Source: JAIOPA01 sp964655175
GTDB lineage: Bacteria; Eisenbacteria; RBG-16-71-46
NCBI GenBank assembly: GCA_964655175.1
Contig: CAZZLY010000032.1
Span: 1-25,273 of the forward strand
Length of the DNA: 25,273 nt
Reading direction: 5' to 3'
This document shows positions 16,801 to 23,783 of the stretch, one piece after another. The notes beneath the pieces are model-generated. The model saw only the letters and a list, made by a program, of their open reading frames with translations, had not been told where the DNA came from and did not search any database. Within the stretch, counting starts at the first letter, position 1; each line of letters starts with the position of its first letter. The position numbers and the translations under genes are program-made.

Positions 16801-17010
16801 GTGCGCGACGGCGAGATCCAGACCGCGTGCGCCCAGTCCTGCCCGGCGCAGGCCATCACGTTCGGTGATCTGGCCGATCCGGAGACCGCGGTCCATCTCA
16901 AGAGCTTCGGCGAGCGCAAGTACTGGGTCTTCGAGGAGCTCAACACCAAGCCCGGCGTGACCTATCTGCAGAAGGTGACGCGCGACACCATGAGCGGGGG
17001 CCCGGCGTGA
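13834..17010 (+). CDS. actB: Alternative complex III fused MopB/iron-sulfur subunit ActB
   Basis: This 1058-residue fused subunit has a twin-arginine signal (ERRDFLKLVG, R9-R10) ending at lipobox AAGC, with C27 as the likely lipidated cysteine. Residues about 50-700 are the molybdopterin-oxidoreductase-like half. It keeps a full C57-x2-C60-x3-C64-x27-C92 cluster motif, but molybdenum binding is not expected by family. A His/Ala/Gly/Glu-rich linker (about 715-755) joins the ferredoxin-like half, which begins with C826 (CNGCGSCVVAC). CQHCGDAPCEMVCP, RCVGTRYCSNNCP and CTMC...CAQSCP follow, giving 4+4+3+4 cysteines. This agrees with three [4Fe-4S] and one [3Fe-4S] clusters known for ActB. AAGG precedes the start; the stop shares GTGA with actC. 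Confidence 0.95.
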   Translation: MSDSVVFERRDFLKLVGVGLAGTAAGCASHPSEKLIPYLIAPEDVLPGVPYFYSTACRECPAGCGMVVRTREGRAIKLEGNPQHPLGQGGLCARGQAGLQGLYDPDRIKTPLVRDGKSWKSVTWDEALALVAGKLQAAKGKSVLLTGHETGTLRAVAGEFAAGVGATHVMWEPFGYETLRAGNRATYGVDAVPHYDLAAARCVIAFGADFLETFGSPVAQARGFAAMRANRADGAGHFVTVEPRLSTTGANADEWVAAKPGTEFALALGLANVICNEGLGSAAAERAALKGAVAAYTPEAVAAQTEVPAETIVRLARLFTKTGPSLALAGGIATQGTNGVALVAAVNLLNHVAGNTGRTVRFDRTLDLSGLATFAQFQTRLDAMAAGQVELLLVNGANPVYALPAWTGAADAIGKVPFKVALATTQDETTALCDVILPVSHALESFGDAFSARGVYSLQQPAMRRLPMFDSRPFGDVLIALAKAAGAGAAWPDAFHDLLRDRWKAMHARFGKGRDFETFWVESLKDGGVFEDVAALPVRWTGTPAFAASERAGDGGLALLVTASNNFYDGRGANRPWLQELPDMTSKTVWGSWVEIHPETAASLGVKQGQPLKLETSAGSIEAPAYLYAGIRKDTVALALGQGHTGYGRYAQGRGVNAVALLPKAVDAASGALAYQSANVKASRGAKAMELYEQQAEKNQHDRHIAQIVPVAALLAGAAAGEAHGEAHGAAQGEAAHAGAEAGHGAHTPGHYPAGEGVENQHPSMSRPGQFTEPLARPEGWQPPAHAVTAFDPELKVRHPKADPINVGSYKNAKHRWAMAIDLNACNGCGSCVVACYAENNIPVVGPDLMRRGREMAWIRIDRFEERVAPGASDVRFVPMMCQHCGDAPCEMVCPVYATYHNPEGLNAQVYNRCVGTRYCSNNCPYKVRAFNWFDYSAPEKTTFAFPEPLNWQLNPDVTVRSKGVMEKCTMCIQRILEGKGNAKDENREVRDGEIQTACAQSCPAQAITFGDLADPETAVHLKSFGERKYWVFEELNTKPGVTYLQKVTRDTMSGGPA
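15994..16017 (+). repeat. Tandem 12-bp repeat in the ActB linker
   Basis: GGTGAGGCGCAT and GGTGAGGCGCAC lie end to end and encode GEAHGEAH, part of the His-rich linker. The second copy differs only in the last base, so slippage may have lengthened the linker. Confidence 0.7.
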
Positions 17011-18374
17011 GCCAGACCACGACGCACACGGCCGACGTGGCCGATCCCGAGAAGCGCCCGATCACCCAGGCGTCGTTGAACGACGACGTCCTCAAGATGA
17101 TCAGTCTGCCGGGCAAGATCTGGTGGGCGGCGTTCCTGTTCGACCTGGCGGTGCTGGCCTGCGCGCTGGTGGCCGTCCGTAACCTGATCGTGCACGGCTG
17201 GGGCGTGTCCGGCTTCATGCGCCCGGTCATGTGGGCGGTCGACATCACGAACTTCGTGTTCTGGGTCGGCATCGCGCACTGCGGCACGCTCGTGTCCGCC
17301 GTGCTGTTCCTGTTCCGATCGCACTTCCGCCGCGCCGTGTACCGCATCGCCGAGGCGATGACCGTGTTCGGCGTGCTCACGGCCGCCATGTTCCCGGCCA
17401 TCCACACCGGTCGTCCGTGGTTCGACTACTGGCTGTTCCCGTACCCCAACCAGCGCCAGCTGTGGACCAACGTCCGCTCGCCGCTGGAGTGGGACGTGTT
17501 CGCCGTCAACACGTATCTGACCGTGTCGAGCATCTTCTTCCTGGTCGGTCTGATCCCCGACGTCGCCGCCGTGCGCGACCGGGCCAAGCACCCGGTCATG
17601 AAGTTCCTGTACACGCTGCTCTCGTTCGGTTGGACGGGCGCCAACTACCAGTGGAAGCACTTCTACGGCGCGTACCTGTTCTTCGCCGCGCTCGCGACCC
17701 CGCTGGTGTTCTCGGTGCACTCGGTCGTCTCGTGGGACTTCGCGATGTCGCAGACGCCGGGCTGGCACTCGACGCTGTTCGCGCCGTACTTCGTCGCCGG
17801 CGCCATCTTCTCGGGCGTCGCGATGGTCATCAATCTGCTGATCCCCATCCGTAAGATCTTCAAGCTCGAGCACATCGTGACGCTCGACCACATGGAGAAG
17901 CTCGCCAAGCTGGTCCTGCTCACCTCGACGATGGTCGGCTACTCGTATCTGACCGAGTTCTTCATGGCCTGGTACGGGCCCAGCAAGGCCGAGCGCGACC
18001 TGTTCTGGTTCCGCGCCACCGGGCACTACTGGTGGGCGTTCTGGACCATGTTCTCGTGCAACGTGATCTTCCCGCTCATCCTGTGGTTCAAGCCCATCCG
18101 CCGGAACATGACGGTCATGTTCTTCCTGTGCATCCTCGTGAACGTGGGTATGTGGTTCGAGCGCTTCGTGATCATCGTCACGTCGCTCACCCGGTCGTTC
18201 AATCCCGCGACCTGGTTCTACTACCGCATGTCGCTCACCGAGGTCATGCTCATCGTCGGTTCCTTCGCCTGGTTCTTCATGTTCTTCCTCGTGTTCGTGC
18301 GGGTGCTGCCGGCGTTCTCGATCGCGGAGATCAAAGAGACGCTGCCCATGCCGCGCCGGAGGGACCACGCATGA
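17007..18374 (+). CDS. actC: Alternative complex III NrfD-type membrane subunit ActC
   Basis: This 455-residue polytopic protein of the NrfD/PsrC family is expected to carry a quinol site of ACIII near the iron-sulfur subunit. After a hydrophilic N-terminus (to about residue 35), about ten hydrophobic helices can be seen, for example WWAAFLFDLAVLACALVAV, and later MFFLCILVNVGMWFERFVII. Conserved-looking features include HSVVSWDFAMSQTPGWHST in the middle helices and WFERFVIIV, both typical of ActC. GTG at 17007 overlaps the actB stop as GTGA, so translation is probably coupled. The stop overlaps actD as ATGA. Confidence 0.94.
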   Translation: MSQTTTHTADVADPEKRPITQASLNDDVLKMISLPGKIWWAAFLFDLAVLACALVAVRNLIVHGWGVSGFMRPVMWAVDITNFVFWVGIAHCGTLVSAVLFLFRSHFRRAVYRIAEAMTVFGVLTAAMFPAIHTGRPWFDYWLFPYPNQRQLWTNVRSPLEWDVFAVNTYLTVSSIFFLVGLIPDVAAVRDRAKHPVMKFLYTLLSFGWTGANYQWKHFYGAYLFFAALATPLVFSVHSVVSWDFAMSQTPGWHSTLFAPYFVAGAIFSGVAMVINLLIPIRKIFKLEHIVTLDHMEKLAKLVLLTSTMVGYSYLTEFFMAWYGPSKAERDLFWFRATGHYWWAFWTMFSCNVIFPLILWFKPIRRNMTVMFFLCILVNVGMWFERFVIIVTSLTRSFNPATWFYYRMSLTEVMLIVGSFAWFFMFFLVFVRVLPAFSIAEIKETLPMPRRRDHA

Positions 18375-18916
18375 TCGACGCCATCCTCAAGCTGCTCATG
18401 CCCCCGCCGCCCAAGTTCCACGGTGTGATGGGCATCTTCTATTACGTCGATGACGCCGCCGAGGCGGTCACGGCGCTGCGCCAGGCCGGCCACAAGAACG
18501 TGCAGGTGTTCTCGCCGGTGCCGCACCACGAGATCGAGCACGCGCTCGAGCAGGGTCCGTCGATCGTCCGCTGGGTCACCTTCACGGGTGGTCTGCTGGG
18601 CGCCACGGGCGGCTTCGCGCTGTGCTGGTACACGATCGCCTCGTGGCCCATGGTCATCGGTGGCAAGGAGCTCTTCAGCGTGCCGCCGTTCACGGTCATC
18701 GGTTACGAGAGCATGATCCTGCTCGCCGGTCTCTCGAACCTGCTGGGCATGCTCGCCCTGGCGCGCCTGCCGCAGATCAAGGCCGCCGCGCCCTACGACC
18801 CGCGCTTCCAGGAGGATCGCATCGGCATCTGGGTGCCGTGCGGCCCCGACGCCAAGGAGCGGGTCGAGCAGATGATGAAGGGCCAGCGTGCCGAGGAGGT
18901 GCAGGTCCATGGTTAA
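18371..18916 (+). CDS. actD: Alternative complex III membrane subunit ActD (DUF3341)
   Basis: This 181-residue protein of the DUF3341 family carries an N-terminal ferredoxin-like cytoplasmic domain (GIFYYVDDAAEAVTALRQAG, about residues 18-37). The motif VFSPVPHHEIEHAL follows. Two transmembrane helices come next (about 65-90 and 110-130), then a C-terminal tail with YDPRFQEDRIGIWV. In solved ACIII structures ActD packs beside the NrfD-type subunits and carries no cofactor. The ATG overlaps the actC stop as ATGA, and the TAA stop overlaps the start of actE by 8 nt. Confidence 0.93.
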   Translation: MIDAILKLLMPPPPKFHGVMGIFYYVDDAAEAVTALRQAGHKNVQVFSPVPHHEIEHALEQGPSIVRWVTFTGGLLGATGGFALCWYTIASWPMVIGGKELFSVPPFTVIGYESMILLAGLSNLLGMLALARLPQIKAAAPYDPRFQEDRIGIWVPCGPDAKERVEQMMKGQRAEEVQVHG

Positions 18917-19487
18917 GCCGATCGCGTTCCTCGCGCTGCTCGCGCTCTGGTCGGCCTCGTTCCAGCAGGGCTGCGAGGATGCCAAGAAGGCCGTCACGCA
19001 TCTGTCGTACTATCCGATCCGCGACATGCGGCAGACGGTGGTCGTGGACCCGCAGCGCACCGCGTGGGGCACCCCGGACTCGGTCGCGCGCATGAAGCAG
19101 TGGGGCGCGCCGGATTCGCTGACCGTGCCGTCCATCGGCGCCGACCCGTACGTCAACGACACCGCGCCCTACGATCTGGCGGGCGCCAAGCTGGTCGCGC
19201 CGGCCTCGACCGAGGCGACGGTGGCGCACGGCGACAGCCTGTTCCACACGATCTGCTGGAGCTGCCACGGCAAGTCGCTCGCCGGTGACGGCCCCGTCAG
19301 CGCCAAGTACATCCCGCCGCCGGACCTCCTCGCCGAGGCCACGCGCGGTCGCACGGACGGCTACATGTTCATGTACATGCGGCACGGCGGCGCGGTCATG
19401 CCGTCGTACGGCAACGCGCTCTCCGCGCGCGACGCCTGGTCGCTCGTCCACTACATCCGCCACATGCAGAAGGTCAGCCCGCGATGA
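18909..19487 (+). CDS. actE: Alternative complex III monohaem cytochrome c subunit ActE
   Basis: This 192-residue cytochrome has one CxxCH (C116-WSCH) and a likely axial methionine M164 in GGAVMPSYG, as in class I cytochromes c. The N-terminal hydrophobic stretch ends at C22 in FQQGCED. That cysteine is the likely lipid anchor known for ActE, though QQGC is not a canonical lipobox. RDMRQTVVVDPQ is typical of ActE N-termini. ATG 18909 has GAGGAGGT at 18893-18900, inside actD, with 8-nt spacing; this decides the start over an ATG slightly upstream. It ends in an ATGA overlap with actF. Confidence 0.92.
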   Translation: MVKPIAFLALLALWSASFQQGCEDAKKAVTHLSYYPIRDMRQTVVVDPQRTAWGTPDSVARMKQWGAPDSLTVPSIGADPYVNDTAPYDLAGAKLVAPASTEATVAHGDSLFHTICWSCHGKSLAGDGPVSAKYIPPPDLLAEATRGRTDGYMFMYMRHGGAVMPSYGNALSARDAWSLVHYIRHMQKVSPR

Positions 19488-20740
19488 GCCACGAGGCCGT
19501 TCTCCGCGACATCGCCGGCCGCCTGCCCGGCACGCCGGATCCCAAGAAGCGCCAGGTCTTCCTCGCCCTCATGGCGATCGGTCTGGTGGCGTTCGTCTAC
19601 CTGCTGCTCACGAACCCGCTGCGGGCGTGGGGCAGCTGGACGATCAACACGCTCTACTTCCTCGGCATCGCCGAGGGTGGCGTCGTGTTGGCCGCCGCGA
19701 TCCGCTTGGCCAACGGCCGCTGGGGCGGGCCGATCATGCGCATCGGCGAGTCGTTCTCGAGCTACCTGCCGTTCGGCATCGGCACCATGGTCGTGCTGCT
19801 GGCGGCCGGCATCTGGACGTACCTGCCGTGGATCGGCCACGTCGAGCCGCGTCAGGCCCCGTTCCTCAACGTGCCGTTCCTGTTCATCCGCACGCTGGGC
19901 GGGTTGGCGCTGTTCACGTTCCTCGCCCACAAGCTCGTTCGCGTCTCGCTGCGTCGTGACCTGCACGAGCTCGCGCCGCACGTCTCGCCCTCGCTCAAGG
20001 CGCTCTACGAGAAGGCCGTGGGCACCTGGCGCGGGGACGCCGCCGAGGCCGCCTCGTACTCGCACGAGGTCGCGCACCTGTCGCCGCAGATCGCGCTCAC
20101 GTTCGTGGCGTTCTTCAGCGTCCTGGCGTGGGACTTCATCATGGCGCTCACGCCCAACTGGGTGAGCCCGCTGTTCGGCTGGTTCGTGTACGCGTCCGCG
20201 TTCCTGTGCGCCGTCGCCGTGGTCGCCCTGCTCGCGACGCAGCTGCGCGCGCGTCGCGGCCTCGAGGCCTACATCACCACGAACATGTTCTGGGACATCG
20301 GCAAGGTCCTGTTCGCGTGGTGCGTGTTCTGGGCCTACCTCATGTGGTCGCAGTACCTGCCGATCTGGTACGCGAACATGGCCGAGGAGACGTGGTGGGT
20401 GTTCCTGCGGTTCGAGAACCCGTGGCGCCCGTGGGCGTTCGCGGCGTTCACGCTGATCTTCGTGATCCCGTTCCTCGGGATGCTCAACAAGACCAGCAAG
20501 ACGAACCCGGCGCTGCTCGCCATGTTCTCGTGCATCGCGCTCGTGGGCGTGTGGATCGAGCGCCACGTCCTGGTGATGCCGTCGCTCAACCCCGACCAGG
20601 TCTGGATCGGCCTGACCGAGGTGGGGGTGACGCTGGGCTTCATCGGGCTGTTCGGCTTCGCGGTGCAGGGCTTCCTGGCGAAGTACCCCTGCATCAAGGT
20701 GAGCGACGTGTTAGACGGTGCCGGCGGCCACGGGCACTGA
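19484..20740 (+). CDS. actF: Alternative complex III membrane subunit ActF
   Basis: This 418-residue polytopic protein is the second NrfD-like membrane subunit of ACIII. About ten helices are visible, for example VFLALMAIGLVAFVYLLL and LFGWFVYASAFLCAVAVV. ALTPNWVSPLFGW and the FCxxWxYxxWSQYLPIWY-like segment (WAYLMWSQYLPIWYANM) are typical of ActF. The protein ends in GGHGH. ATG 19484 overlaps the actE stop as ATGA. It is the last gene of the operon here: the expected actG or cytochrome oxidase genes found in some phyla do not follow, and a strong hairpin comes 20 nt after the stop. Confidence 0.93.
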   Translation: MSHEAVLRDIAGRLPGTPDPKKRQVFLALMAIGLVAFVYLLLTNPLRAWGSWTINTLYFLGIAEGGVVLAAAIRLANGRWGGPIMRIGESFSSYLPFGIGTMVVLLAAGIWTYLPWIGHVEPRQAPFLNVPFLFIRTLGGLALFTFLAHKLVRVSLRRDLHELAPHVSPSLKALYEKAVGTWRGDAAEAASYSHEVAHLSPQIALTFVAFFSVLAWDFIMALTPNWVSPLFGWFVYASAFLCAVAVVALLATQLRARRGLEAYITTNMFWDIGKVLFAWCVFWAYLMWSQYLPIWYANMAEETWWVFLRFENPWRPWAFAAFTLIFVIPFLGMLNKTSKTNPALLAMFSCIALVGVWIERHVLVMPSLNPDQVWIGLTEVGVTLGFIGLFGFAVQGFLAKYPCIKVSDVLDGAGGHGH

Positions 20741-20759
20741 CGCGTCGTCACGACGCACC

Positions 20760-20795
20760 TCGCGCCCGGGTCCCGATTCCAGGACCCGGGCGCGA
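20760..20795 (+). terminator. Terminator of the act operon
   Basis: Arms 20760-20773 (TCGCGCCCGGGTCC) and 20782-20795 pair perfectly over 14 bp with an 8-nt loop. TGCTTTATG follows, a weak T-rich tail. It is the most intrinsic-terminator-like hairpin in the window. Confidence 0.75.
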
Positions 20796-20844
20796 TGCTT
20801 TATGCGGCCCGTGGCGGTGGGTTGATCTCGCGAGCGTGAGCGGT

Positions 20845-20927
<83 letters not shown>

Positions 20928-21309
20928 CACCACGCATCGGCCCCAAGGTCGCTCGATCGCGCCACGCCACGAGACACATGCCGCCCCGCGTCCTGCGGCG
21001 GCGGCCGAGCGAGCCCATACCGGAATCCATGACCGGTCCTACCGACTCGCCTTTGTCTCGTGGGTGCGTGGGCCTGCTTGAGTAGACGGGACTGCACCTC
21101 GCAGGCCGCGTTCGATGGGACGCAACCCTATTCATTCCGGCAGACTCGTGCGTCTTGATTTTCATGCGAATCGCCCGGAACGGGTGCCTAATCTATTGGC
21201 CTGCTTCCTATCCCTCGAGTCCCGGTCGTTCGGGTGAGTAGTTCTGGAGAGAGCGCCGGGATCCCGCCCTGCAACACCGCCGATCGTCACCCGGAACGGC
21301 GTCCCCCGA
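20928..21309 (+). other. Gene-free 382-bp region upstream of the first multicopper oxidase
   Basis: No convincing gene is seen here. GC content is visibly lower than its surroundings in 21110-21210. GGCCTGCTT occurs twice (21071-21079 and 21198-21206). An inverted GCAGGCC at 21101-21107 pairs with the first copy. No hexamer pair with good spacing marks a promoter. The region presumably holds the control signals of the downstream oxidase, but I cannot identify them. Confidence 0.5.
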
Positions 21310-22908
21310 GTGAGTGTGCCCATGCTTTCACGCCGTGATTTCATGCTGCGCGCTGGACTGGTGGCGAGTGGTTCGCTGCTGATCCCCAAGTGGGCGCTGG
21401 CCGACAATGGCGCGTCCTTCAACGCCGCCGCTGCGTTCCCGAGCCCCTTCCTGCGGCCCTTCGCCCAGGAACTCCCGTTGCCCGCCGCCGTGCGCCCCGC
21501 CGCGCCCTTCGCGACGCAGCGCATGATCGCCCCGAACACCGTGTTCCACGAGCTGGTCGCTCGCGAGGGGGACCACCGGTTCCATCCGGACCTGCCGCCG
21601 GCGCGCGTCTGGGGCTACGTGGATGCGAACGGGGTCGGTACCGCCCCCCTGACGCCGGGGCCCACGTTCGTGTCGCGCGAAGGCACCCCGATGTTGGTGC
21701 GACTGCGCAATGAGCTGCCGCCCAATCACATCGGATTCGGTCTGCCCAATCTGGCGGTGCATCGCCACGGTGGCGACCAGGCTCCCGAGGACGACGGCCA
21801 TCCGGAGGACTTCGTTCGCCCGGGTGAGAGCCGCGACTACTACTATCCGGAGTTCAAGCCCGAGTTCGAGGATCCGCGCGAGACGCAGTCGCTGCTCTGG
21901 TACCACGACCACGTCGTGGATTTCACCGCGCAGAACGTGTACCGGGGGCTCGCGGGCTTCTTCCTGCGCCAGTCCGAGCGCGAACCGGGGGATGAGAACG
22001 ACCCGCGTGGCCTGCGGCTGCCGAGCGGTCCGTACGAGATCGGGCTCGCCTTCCAGGATCGCCTGCTCGGTCCCGATGGCCAGCTCATCTACGATTCATT
22101 CAACCACAACGGCTTCCTGGGCGACGTGTTCCTGGTGAACGGCGCCGCGCAGCCGTTCCTGCGGGTCAAGCGCCGCAAGTACCGCTTCCGCATGCTGTGC
22201 GGCAGCAACGCTCGTTACTACCAGATGTTCATGTCGAGTGGGCAGCCGTTCGTCCAGATCGGTACCGAGGGTGGCCTGCTCGAACGTCCGATCGAGCGCG
22301 ACAGCATCTACATGGCCCCGGGCGAACGCTACGACGTCATCATCGATTTCAGCCGCTACGCGCAGGGGACGGAGATCGTCCTCGAGAACCGTCTCGAGCA
22401 GAAGACCGGCCGTGGTCCGGACCGGGTCATCCCGTTCGGTACGCCGATCATGAAGTTCATCGTGGATGGCACGGCGCCGGACAACAGCGTCATCCCGGCT
22501 CGGCTGCGCGCGCCGATCCCGCAGGACGTGCTGCCGGGGCGCGTGGACCGTGTCGTCGAGTTCAACCGCTCGAAGGGCGCCTGGACGGTCAACGGCGAGT
22601 TGTGGGACCCCGCGCGCATCATCGCGCAGCCGCGGCTGCAGTCGGTCGAGGTCTGGAAAGTGCGCAACTCGAGCGGTGGCTGGGCGCATCCGGTGCACAT
22701 CCATGGTGCGAGTTCCCAGATCATCCTCAAGAACGGTGCTCCGCCGGCGCCGTGGGATGCGGGCATGCGCGACATGGTCAACCTCAACGGCAACGACGAG
22801 GCCGACGTCCGCCTGCACTTCCACTCATTCCGCGGCAAGTACGTGTTCCACTGCCACAACGTGGAGCACGAGGACATGGCCATGATGTCCCAGCTCGAGA
22901 TCATCTAG
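21310..22908 (+). CDS. Tat-exported three-domain multicopper oxidase, copy 1
   Basis: This 532-residue laccase/CotA/bilirubin-oxidase-type enzyme oxidises substrates one electron at a time and reduces O2 to water. A Tat signal (SRRDFM, R8-R9) ends near ALA-D (residue 31), so it is exported folded. All copper ligands are present: H151-R-H153-G, H199-D-H201 in WYHDH, H460-P-V-H463-I-H465-G, and H514-C515-H516-x3-H520 with axial M525. HRHG replaces the more usual HWHG or HLHG. GTG 21310 opens the frame; ATG 21322, which gives MLSRRDF, is an equally good start and neither has a strong ribosome site. The SCO-type gene follows 10 nt later. Substrate unknown; metal oxidation or phenol oxidation are options. 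Confidence 0.9.
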   Translation: MSVPMLSRRDFMLRAGLVASGSLLIPKWALADNGASFNAAAAFPSPFLRPFAQELPLPAAVRPAAPFATQRMIAPNTVFHELVAREGDHRFHPDLPPARVWGYVDANGVGTAPLTPGPTFVSREGTPMLVRLRNELPPNHIGFGLPNLAVHRHGGDQAPEDDGHPEDFVRPGESRDYYYPEFKPEFEDPRETQSLLWYHDHVVDFTAQNVYRGLAGFFLRQSEREPGDENDPRGLRLPSGPYEIGLAFQDRLLGPDGQLIYDSFNHNGFLGDVFLVNGAAQPFLRVKRRKYRFRMLCGSNARYYQMFMSSGQPFVQIGTEGGLLERPIERDSIYMAPGERYDVIIDFSRYAQGTEIVLENRLEQKTGRGPDRVIPFGTPIMKFIVDGTAPDNSVIPARLRAPIPQDVLPGRVDRVVEFNRSKGAWTVNGELWDPARIIAQPRLQSVEVWKVRNSSGGWAHPVHIHGASSQIILKNGAPPAPWDAGMRDMVNLNGNDEADVRLHFHSFRGKYVFHCHNVEHEDMAMMSQLEII

Positions 22909-22918
22909 GAGGACGACC

Positions 22919-23416
22919 ATGCTCTCGAACCGGACGCTGTGGACCCATACCGGCCGCAAAGTGCGTTTTTACGACGATCTCGTGAAGGGGCGTGTCATCA
23001 CGTTCAATCTGGCCTACACGCGCTGCACCGGGAGTTGTCCGACGGGCTTCGCCAAGTTGGCGAAGCTCCAGGACTCGCTCGGCGAGGCGCTCGGACGGGA
23101 CGTGTTCATGTACACGTTGTCGCTGGACCCCGAGTACGACACGCCGGCGCGTCTGCGTGAGGCGCGCGAGGAGTACGGCGCGCGCAAGGGCTGGACGTTC
23201 CTCACGGGCACCGTGGACGGGGTGGAGGAGGTCCGACGCTCGCTCGGCCTGTACGACCTCGACCCCAAGGTGGATGCCGACCGGACGCAACATTCCGGGC
23301 TGCTCGTCCTGGGCAACGATCCCGTGCAGCGCTGGACCCGGGTTCCGCTCGGGTTCAAGTCGGAGCAGATCGAGAAGGCGTTGTTCCGCGTGCGCGAGCC
23401 CGCGAACAACTGGTAG
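22919..23416 (+). CDS. SCO1/SenC-family protein lacking an export signal
   Basis: This 165-residue thioredoxin-fold protein carries the SCO copper/thiol motif C36-TGS-C40-P and the matching histidine H125 in RTQHSG. SLDPEYDTP (68-76) is the family's signature loop. SCO proteins usually deliver copper to cytochrome oxidase or reduce its thiols in the periplasm. Here the protein begins directly with the fold (MLSNRTLWTHTGRKV) and has no signal peptide or anchor. GGAGG at the end of the oxidase gene supports ATG 22919, so a missed upstream leader is unlikely. It is almost certainly cotranscribed with the oxidase and may help load or maintain its copper. How it would reach the periplasm is unclear. 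Confidence 0.87.
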   Translation: MLSNRTLWTHTGRKVRFYDDLVKGRVITFNLAYTRCTGSCPTGFAKLAKLQDSLGEALGRDVFMYTLSLDPEYDTPARLREAREEYGARKGWTFLTGTVDGVEEVRRSLGLYDLDPKVDADRTQHSGLLVLGNDPVQRWTRVPLGFKSEQIEKALFRVREPANNW

Positions 23417-23420
23417 TCCG

Positions 23421-23440
23421 CTCCGGCCCCGAGGCCGGAG
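23421..23440 (+). terminator. Hairpin just after the SCO gene
   Basis: Arms 23421-23428 (CTCCGGCC) and 23433-23440 pair perfectly over 8 bp around CCGA, 4 nt past the stop. No T tract follows. Confidence 0.5.
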
Positions 23441-23457
23441 TCGCTCGGAGGCACGGG

Positions 23458-23475
23458 GGAGGACCGACGTCCTCC
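23458..23475 (+). terminator. Second hairpin after the SCO gene
   Basis: Arms 23458-23464 (GGAGGAC) and 23469-23475 pair perfectly over 7 bp around CGAC, 17 nt beyond the first hairpin. Together they could act as a tandem terminator or RNA-stability element. Confidence 0.35.
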
Positions 23476-23783
23476 TCCGGCCCCCGACTCGATCGTGCGC
23501 GCCGCCCCCCGGCCCGAGATTCATTCCTCCCATTCCCATCCTGGACCATTCACGACCTCTGCCGCGGCCCGCGTTCCGGGTGGCGCGGTCCACCCGCCTG
23601 TGCGGGAGCGAAGGAGTGCCCCAGAGCCCACCACCGCCGTCACCCAACATCCCCCCATACGATCCCGCTCGACGACTGTCCGACGGTCCCGCGAGACCGA
23701 GTGCTGCCCAAGAGCCCAGTGCCGTACCTGCCCCCGAGGTTCCGTGGGGTGCAGGAATCCCGTGGTAACGAATCGAGTCCCGC

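Larger units (their letters stand above)
23417..23783 (+). other. Gene-free 367-bp region between SCO gene and second oxidase
   Basis: Two hairpins sit at the 5' end (23421-23440 and 23458-23475). The rest is C-rich with no believable coding frame: the open frames on either strand are Arg/Pro/Ser-rich shadows. I see no promoter with good hexamers and spacing. The second oxidase may need its own promoter here or read-through past the hairpins. Confidence 0.5.

Noticed and set aside
13822..16896. Very long open frame (about 1024 codons) on the minus strand opposite actB
   Set aside because: It is Arg/Gly/His/Asp-rich with no known motif and mirrors the codon bias of actB. Such antisense frames are expected in DNA this GC-rich.
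21155..21194. TTGATT (21155) and TAATCT (21189) as an oxidase promoter
   Set aside because: The spacing is 28 bp, far from 16-18. No better pair was found.
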